A DNA stretch of 64,000 bases from Lutjanus erythropterus. Lineage: Eukaryota > Chordata > Actinopteri > Lutjaniformes > Lutjanidae. A model generated the notes under the pieces. The model was given only the letters and a program-made list of their open reading frames with translations, was not told where the DNA came from and searched no databases. The position numbers and the translations under genes are program-made. This document shows, one piece after another, positions 56,380 through 64,000 of the stretch (its first letter is position 1; the number at the start of each line of letters is the position of its first letter). The stretch covers positions 16,256,204 to 16,320,203 of the forward strand of contig CM034609.1 of the NCBI GenBank assembly GCA_020091685.1, written 5' to 3'.

Positions 56380-57080
56380 GCAATTTAGTTTAACTGGTGG
56401 AAATTACATTTTGACATATTGAAATGTTAATTTAAGATATCAGTAAAACAATTTATAAATGTTTCACGTATATTTTGACATGTAGAAATTACATTTTGAC
56501 TAATCAAAACTGATTTACAGATATCTTAAATTTCATTATAGATATCAGTAATTCCCTTTTCACCAGTAGGAATAACAATTATGGATGTCTACAATTGAAT
56601 TTCCACATGAAAAAGGATTGCGACCGGTGGAAATGTAATATTTAACTTTGAATATGTAGGCCTGTGTTACTGAAGATATCTACCATGAGTATATAATATT
56701 CTGACTATAAAACGAATCGTAGACAGCTCAAATATAATTGTTACTCGTACTATAATTATAACTATGATTATCACTGGTAACAGTTGCATTTTGGATGTCT
56801 TGTCTTGTTTGAAATTACATTTTTGTCAGCATTTTAATAATTCAATTTTAACTAGTCCAAGTTAAATTTAAGATATCTGGAAATGCATTTAATATCTGTA
56901 CCGTTTATAGCAATAACTAAAATTTTGACTAATTGGAACTGAGTTTTAGATGTTATTAATTGGAACTGGAACTAGAAAAAATTATGTGATCGATACGTCG
57001 ACTTTGAATTATAAAATATGAAAATTTAATAATAGATATCTGTAAATCAGTTTGAATGGATGAAAATGGTAAAAGTTCTA
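56380..57080. repeat. Highly diverged tandem-like repeat with GATATC words
   Basis: Recurring words: 'aaattacattttgac' (56400, 56487), 'agatatc' (56436, 56519, 56541, 56676, 56873, 57035), 'tttgactaat' (56496, 56925). Spacing is irregular, roughly 40-100 bp. It looks like an old degenerate minisatellite; no coding potential. Confidence 0.55.
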
Positions 57081-58849
57081 ATATATATAAAAAAATATGT
57101 CAGTTGCCACACTATAGAAATAACACTTATCTGTTTTGACTTAAAAAAAATACAAAAACCTGGTGTTCATGTTGCTCTGAAATTTTAAGTTGACTGATTT
57201 TGAAAAGACAAGTTGAGGTGAGTTTGTAACAACTCAAAACAAAAACTTTTTTAATCAAATAGACTTGATACTCAGTCAGTTGCACATGATAAAACATGTT
57301 CAATAAGCTGAAGTTATCAAGTCGCACTAACAACTGTTCAGTGACGAACTTGCAAACAAATTTCCATTCACATTTTATTTTGAAAAGTCACTTCTTCATT
57401 TCAATTCGAGATTTAATTTCTTGAATTTCAGGAAGTAGGAACTGAGTGAATAGTAACTGATGGTTTGTTTTGTTTTCATTTTTGTGTAAAACAACCAACG
57501 CTGACTTATCTTAAAGTGTAGTAGAGACACACAGCAAGTTTTTCATTTTCTTCAAACTATAAACGAACTAAAAAAGAAGGATCTCAGTAGAGTTTTAGCT
57601 CTCAATGCATGCTGGGAGGGTGTTAATGTGCTGATCATGTTTCTTGAGAAACTTGATTTAAAGAATTGATTGGACTCTGTACAGTCATTCATTCAATTCA
57701 TCATTTAGAGTCAAAAAACTTCAAGAACTCGTGTTTATATGTTCTGAAGCGTTCTGAGAAAGAAACACTAGAAAGTTTAATTAACTAGAATGAATAAAAC
57801 TTTAACATTTATGTTAAAGGTATAATATGCAACATTTTCTTCAAAAACATAATCTTTTCTCATGATTTCGCTGTGCTGATTATACTTAACCAACCCAAAA
57901 TGTCAGAATCTGACATGGCATCATTCTGATGTTTAAGTTAATGAGAAAAGACTGATTCCACTAAATTCCTGACGGCTGCCTGTGACTGAACAGCTTACTT
58001 TTACATATTACAGAAAGGTATTAAAGGATCATAGTTCAGCTATCGATGTTTCATGCTTTTATCTGTTTGATTCAGCATGTTGCACCCCCATGTTACACTC
58101 TTCTACTGTAGTATCCTGATCGTATAATCTCTCTATTGATAATCACTGAAATAACATCTTGGGTATCTGATGTTGCTGGTGTTCTTTCATTTCATAATTC
58201 AGTGTACAGGATGTCAAACCCTTTGTGCTTTGTGCTCAGAAGTGAAATTCTTAGGAGGCATAACCTTTACAGCTTGTTATGTAACCACGGCAGGTCCAGG
58301 AGGATTGTACTTTAAATGTAAGAACACCCACGCACACACACAGTTTCACACACAAGTTCTCGGGTTTACACTGCTGCCTTTGTGCCCTGCAGACTCGTAA
58401 CGTGTCCTTGGATCCAGAAAAATCACTTCAACTTTGCCCTTCGAATCAGATGGTGGCAGGAAAGAAGTGGCCGAGATGCTGAGCTGCTGGATATTAAACC
58501 AACGTGAAGGACGGAGGAAATCCTGCTGCCCCCTCTGCTTCCTGTGACCTCTGTCACACACACGCCATCACCCAAAGATTAACCCCCGCGCCCTCCACAA
58601 CAGGAAGGAGGTGTGAAACCCTGTCACATCCCCTGCTTCAGCACACACCAGGCAACGATTTGGGGTATAAATATATAGAGGAAGATAGACGGGGAACTCC
58701 CAAACATCAGGGGAAAAAAACATCACCCCTGAATCAGCATAATAAATCCCACAAAATGAAGAAATTAAAAACTAAATCAAGCTATTTATGTGATGAAATT
58801 CATTGTCGTCTCTCTCTCAACTTAAAGCTATTTTCACATTAAAATGTCT

Positions 58850-59500
58850 GAAAACGCTAGACGCTAGAAGTCCAACTGTATGTAGCCTTATGAGAAATGA
58901 CCCTGTTTCTCACAGTCGAAAGTGCATGGCGCAAGTGCACTCAAGGTGCAGTGGGGTTTTATTTTATCTTTTAATTAATAGTAGGTCTGTTAACATGAAT
59001 TAAACTAATCAGTGTCATTAGATGGACCTGCCTCTGCTATATTGCTGTTTAAATGACAGATTTGACAAATTGGAGCGTGTGCTGGGATTCTGAAATGACC
59101 CACTTGTTGGGACACAGTAGCTAATCCGTGGGCCAGGTCAAAAAAATTAACATTGTGATTAATAGCAGATGAGTTGCAGGTGGATGAAATAGGATAAAAC
59201 ATCTCCTTAACGCATGAGAAAACTACCGCACGATTAATTTTAGACCAGGATTTTGTTGGTCAACGGTGCAACCACTTTCTGCTGCATCAAGAAAGCCATG
59301 GACCAACGATGCAACTGACCACACCTCATTTAAGACCAACAAACCCATAGGCACACAGATGGCTGCAAGTACATTTGCTCACTATACAACGTGGGCATTA
59401 GGCATGAAAATGACAACTGCGCTGATCGGAAGCAGCAACAGCCGCGCTGCACGGTACGCCACTTTGCACCAGGTGAAAGACATGGCCCATTACCCCAGTA
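58850..59500. repeat. Nonautonomous element, Harbinger-like (putative), diverged copy
   Basis: Contains 'gaaagtgcatggcgcaagtg', 'accaggattttgttggtcaa', 'ttctgctgcatcaagaaagc' and 'cacctcatttaagaccaa'. This is the vocabulary of a common teleost DNA element related to the segment at 13886-14265. Confidence 0.5.
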
Positions 59501-60909
59501 AACAGTTTCCTGTTGTGTTTATGGTCTCAATCATTGGTTTAATATCTTATTCAATGCAGAATGAGACATTTTGTAAGTGATAATCCAGTTTAGAGTAAAA
59601 CGGACAATAAAGCAGGGTATACGTTACAGCGGGGCTATTGTGTGACTGGCAAGTCACTACCACCGCGTGTCTTAGCTCATCTAAATATGGCCACTTCAAG
59701 CTGCAAAATACCAAGACGGCGATGACCATAATGCAAAACTCAAAGCTTCAAATCAGACTAATATTACCTTGGTATGCAGGTGGCGAAACGGTGTGTCTGT
59801 GAATGTATAATTGAGGGTGGGGTGGGGATGGGGTCAACAGTTTTAGAGGGAGGAAGTGATCACCCTGTGGGCATTGCCGTGGTGACTGGAGCATATGAAG
59901 TGGTATGACTGCTCAATCAGGTCACGTGAAGTCGGTCAGGAGTAGCACAGACGTTTCCCATGATTGTCGGCCTAATCTGCCAGACGTGCGTTCCCCTGGG
60001 GCTGTGGGTCAGACAGCCCGAAAAACCACACACATGTTCACTTCAAGCCACAGACTTTGTGATGACTTTGCAGCCTTCTTTTTTTTTGCTGCTCAGATGT
60101 AAAATAATCTATTTTCAGTCGAACGTGCTGTAAAATGACTGAACCAAACTGATATTTTGTTGATTTTAAAGCTTTAAATTCTGCGCGCTCGCATTTCCTC
60201 TCATCACCGCTGAGGATATCTGGGCCACACTGAGAGGTTTCTCTTATGACTCATAAACACATTAGCATGACATTTATGTGGAATAGAGCGTACTGAGTGT
60301 GTTCGTGTGCCAGACAGACAGACTCAGGAAGCTAATTGCTTTTAATGGAACTTACTCTGACTTTCAGTGAGGATGCTTCACTTGACCAGGTCCAGCACTG
60401 ACATAAATGGACAGTAAGGCTGTATTTGTCTAACCATATATTCCCAAATCTATCACCGACATTATGCATATGACCTATTTTCCACTTGTAGCACAGAGGA
60501 TATTCAAAGCAGGGCTTGCTCTGTGTGATAACTGCTTTGCATCAATCCACCCGGTATGTAAAACCTTAAAACTAGTGGAACTGAAGCGAGAAAGACTCTT
60601 CTTGGAGTGGTCAAAATGAACTATATAATCATAGTCATGCTAAATACCCACTTAAGTGATTAATGCATTTATTCTGTTTGGATGTTTTTGTAAAAATTAA
60701 ATAACACCTAAATGTAAATTGTGTAAAGTTTAATTGTGCATTGCATTTTGCCCATTTCACATTAATTAGAGTTCTAATTTATGTTGAATATTTGCCTAAA
60801 GCGTTAGTGTCTGCTTATGAGTTGTAAGAAATCATGAATACTAATTAATAATGATAATAATTTATCAATTATAATTTTAATAAATAAAGACCAACTGTAT
60901 TTTTTGTTT

Positions 60910-61225
60910 TGTTTTTTAGGATAAAGGGCTTAGCTTTACATTGACAGACAACTGACGGTTATAAACAGCTGATCATCTTACAGTGCAGGACTCATTGCGG
61001 CTTGTCATTGTCAAATTACAATGTTGTGCTTGTCCTGTGCTCCTGCAGTGTTCCTGCAGCCTGCCTGAGCTTCATGAGGAGGAAACCACTCACTCTAATC
61101 ATAGACTGTCTATTAAAAAGGAATTCAACTTATTTAATATAACATCACTGGGTCCAACTCACTATTTTGACTGCAGTACAAATTTTTGGCCTCAAAATTT
61201 CTACATATTACTCCTTTAATTTATG
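60910..61225. repeat. Interspersed repeat shared with 11975-12270
   Basis: 'cattgacagacaactgacgg', 'ataaacagctgatcatctta' and 'gtccaactcactattttgac' mirror the other copy with substitutions. It ends 'ttctacatattactccttta', a likely terminus. Confidence 0.65.
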
Positions 61226-61689
61226 TTTCTATCTAATGTGTTATCAATATATCAACTCCTGAAAGGCAAACTGATGCACACTATGAGAGATGATGTTTTG
61301 CAGTTTTACAAATGTTTACAGTAGCAGTTATCAGTCAAACTGATCTGATTATATAAGAAAAAGGTGGTAAAACATTTGCTTTTTCTTCCACTTAGCCAAA
61401 ACAAATAGATTGTAAAGTTCTGATCCCACAACTCTAAGAAATAGTGTCAGGAGAACGGTTTGTGTTATGTCTGGAGACTGTCAGTTTGTTTAGAAACCAG
61501 GATTGAGAATGAAACATTTGTCCAAAGGAGACACCTATGAATAAACAAATGACTGAATACATTAAAACATCTGTTCATGCTTGACCATCGGAGTAATGCA
61601 CACAGGAAGTGAGACCCCCTCCTTCTCTGCGGAGGCAGGAATGCTTTAATTGAAACCATGTGTGTTGTAGAAACAAGCTCTGCAAAGCT

Positions 61690-61713
61690 CTTTCTGTGTG
61701 TGTGTGTGTGTGT
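61690..61713. repeat. Short (GT)n microsatellite
   Basis: A GT dinucleotide run of about nine units, followed by ttgtg. Confidence 0.8.
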
Positions 61714-62044
61714 TTGTGCTTCATCCCACTATTTCCCAACCTGATGGCTCTGCCTGCTTATGCAAGAGTCTCGTTCACAAATCCTCCCTAATGTGAAATC
61801 TATTTTGGATTTGTAGCTACTCGATGCAACATCCAGTTCCAGAGCATTTTGAGCAGCTGCGTAGCTCTTTTAGATTAATTTGCTGAATCATTTTTGGACA
61901 CGTGCATGCGGGACTCTCCACAAACCATATTTCAAGTGAACATGTGTTGCTTGATAAAGGCACAAAAAGAAACATGGAGAGATTAGGGTTGAGCCATATC
62001 ATATCATCCATGACAATGTCAACATAATCTTTAACAGGGCGTTT

Positions 62045-62225
62045 ATCAGTTCATCCTTGAGCACCCTGGACAGGACAGAAACAAACAACCATTCAAACTC
62101 CGATTCACATGTGCAGGCAATCCAGAGTCACCGATTAACCTGATTAACCTGCATGTCTTTGGACGGTACCTGCAGGGAACCCATGGAGACAAAGGGAGAA
62201 CATGCAAACTCTGCAGAGAAAAGCC
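62045..62225. repeat. Common teleost interspersed repeat ('cctgcatgtctttgga')
   Basis: 'aacaaccattcaaactccga', 'cagagtcaccgattaacctg', 'cctgcatgtctttggacgg' and 'gagaacatgcaaactctgca' appear in the order typical of this widespread fish repeat. A short internal duplication (attaacctgattaacctg) is visible. Confidence 0.65.
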
Positions 62226-62255
62226 TTGCCCCCATATCATTGAATGATATTCATG

Positions 62256-62420
62256 CAATTGCCAGTTTATTAGGTACACCTATCTGAGACTAATGTTGTC
62301 TAATATAGTAATCAATAAATCTGACATGAAGGTCATAATGTACTTGGTGATGCTGTTGATCTGCCCTGCATGACACAGAGAGGTGTTTCTGTTATTTAGC
62401 CTATCCTCACTGCTATGAAT
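62256..62420. repeat. 'Tttattaggtacacc' repeat fragment
   Basis: 'cagtttattaggtacaccta' is a frequent start of a fish DNA repeat. The downstream sequence has 'gaaggtcataatg' and 'gatgctgttgatctgccctg'. The other end is not seen. Confidence 0.45.
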
Positions 62421-63699
62421 GTACTGGACAAATTAACAGAAACACCTGTCAATGGGCCCATTACACCAAAATGAGCATACAGTTGAATCAACATGTCTCT
62501 AACACAGTTTGAACTAAAACTGAACATCATAACCTTCATGAAGTTGACGGGGTCTAGAGAAAACATTAATAAAGTTCCTTCAAACCTTTTGTTATTTTTG
62601 TTCGGAGCTGTACCTACATAGATCTATAATACTGCTGGTACTTTTATTGATTGCTAAGAAAATGATAACCGTGAAGTGGAAGGATGCAAAACCAACAACT
62701 ATAACTAGTGGCTGCAGGGACTGAAGATGGTTTATATATTGTTATATACCTTATTAGAAATTACAAATACTAAATGTATTTAAATAATTACAAAATTGAC
62801 CAATCGGGATATGTTGTAGGTAAGAGGCTGCAAGTGCAGGGGTGCATGCTGCATGGTTTCAGCCCATTCTCACTGGAAAAACAGTTGTACTGGCTATCGA
62901 TGCTACAACTTATTTACGTTCATTATTGGGCAGCAACCTCTAGCAGCTGTAGTAATTATTGCAGGAGCAGTATAAAGACAGAGAAAGCCTGTGTACAGGG
63001 GACAGGTCATACACGTGGCTTTTATGTAGACTGGATTCAAGTCCTGTGTGAAACCAGAAGTTAACACCGACTCATATAAAGTTTGAAGTTACCCTGGTGA
63101 TGTCACTTACAGAACATAATATATTTATTTTATCTCAAACCATGATTTTTCCCTAAAGCTAACCAAACTGCAACTACTTCACAGCATTAACCACGTTTCA
63201 CCTGAATTGACTTATGCCACATACTGTAAGTCCAGAAATGTCCAAAAATGTCTTATTTCAGAATAAGATGACACATTCAATAATGTATTTCAACTGTTTC
63301 AAATGAATACATAAAAACTCTTAAAACATTTTGTTACAAATTTCATCTTATTTATTCTACCCAGCAAAATACAAATGACAAAATACTCAGAAGTATTTAG
63401 ATGCGTATTTTAGATACACTTAAAATACTGCCGGTCTTTGTGTATAATCAATAAAACATGATAGGTATATTCGGTTGGGTATAACCTCACTGTTGCCTGG
63501 AGTCACGTGAGCGCTGATCAGTGATGACTGTGACGCGCAGACCACGGGCCGTGTGGCAGAGCTGGGATGAGATTAACAACTAGTGTCAATTTCAGTAGAT
63601 TATAACAAAAACATCCGGTTAGCCGCTCCAAAATAAAGGAAACTGCTTACCAAACCATGCCTCACACTTTTGAGTCTTTTATTTTGAAGGCACAATCAC

Positions 63700-64000
63700 T
63701 GACACTGTTCCAGCCGTGTGTTGGGCAGCTTGACGCAGCCATGTCAACTACTCTCCCGATACTAGTGGAGTGAAGGCGTATTTGGAGGGATAACGACAAC
63801 ACGCTCTTGTCGGCCACTGTGGGAGAAAAGACACCGCTGCTGCCGCCGCCGCCGCCGCACGGACGCACCGAAGAGACTGCCGGGAGACTGACCGTGAGGC
63901 GTAAATGGCCACAACAACATCTCCTAAAAGAAGAAGACGCTGCCCGACCGTCAGACAACCTGTGCACCAAATGCGTCCTGGAAATTAGGACGCGCATTTG
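63700..64000. promoter_or_regulatory. CpG-rich segment, possible promoter/first exon of an off-window gene
   Basis: The CpG density rises sharply against the AT-rich surroundings, with a (GCC)n run at about 63839-63857 (ctgctgccgccgccgccgcc). A minus-strand ATG GTT TG|gtaagc at 63658 has a good donor and a G at +4, so a first exon on the minus strand is possible. A 111-aa minus-strand ORF across the island (63662-63997) has no recognisable domain. Confidence 0.4.

Larger units (their letters stand above)
53104..63660. other. Gene-free interval
   Basis: Apart from the repeats listed separately, I find no exon chain, no family-like protein text and no RNA gene here. The ORFs are all short (112 aa or less) and lack coherent splice signals. 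Non-repeat stretches such as 55620-56340, 57100-58840, 59500-60900 and 62430-63500 hold nothing I can support. Confidence 0.55.

Overview
The window is nuclear DNA of a bony fish, most likely a percomorph teleost. All genes are split by GT-AG introns. The proteins read as close relatives of known vertebrate ones. The spaces between exons are filled with repeat types typical of teleosts: ATTAAT-rich hAT-like MITEs, decayed Tc1/mariner copies, tRNA-derived SINEs, and 'aatcagttcatcctt' repeats. There is no prokaryotic, viral or CRISPR content. Family names below come from reading the translated exons. No database search was run.

Layout. 1-4.9 kb: the 5' half of uqcrc2 (-), a core subunit of respiratory complex III, running off the left edge. 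5.9-13.6 kb: a complete 11-coding-exon BTB-BACK-Kelch (KLHL) gene (-). 14.9-18.7 kb: anks4b (-), a two-coding-exon ankyrin/SAM scaffold of brush-border microvilli. 20.6-25.2 kb: slc25a17 (+), the peroxisomal CoA/FAD/NAD carrier, divergent from anks4b. 28.5-33.95 kb: dxo (-), the cap-surveillance exonuclease. 34.1-37.7 kb: stk19 (+), a winged-helix transcription-coupled repair factor, head-to-head with dxo. 39.2-47.2 kb: rac1-type Rho GTPase (-). 48.7-51.7 kb: a small SMIM10-like membrane protein gene (+). 51.7-63.6 kb: no supportable gene, only diverged repeats. 63.7-64.0 kb: a CpG-rich segment that may be the promoter or first exon of a gene outside the window.

The genes are mostly unrelated housekeeping genes, not a pathway. 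Complete reading frames could be assembled exon by exon, with splice phases that agree throughout, for the KLHL gene (616 aa), anks4b (431 aa), slc25a17 (315 aa), dxo (426 aa), stk19 (254 aa), rac1 (192 aa) and the SMIM10-like gene (66 aa).

The most unusual structure is at 33.65-34.41 kb. The shared promoter of dxo and stk19 lies between two inverted copies of a ~290-bp segment, so the two genes have mirror-image noncoding first exons and splice donors. Also notable are a cluster of short direct and inverted repeats with two TCTCGCGAGA elements upstream of slc25a17, and an 18-unit TG repeat that forms the 3' splice-site tract of uqcrc2 exon 6.
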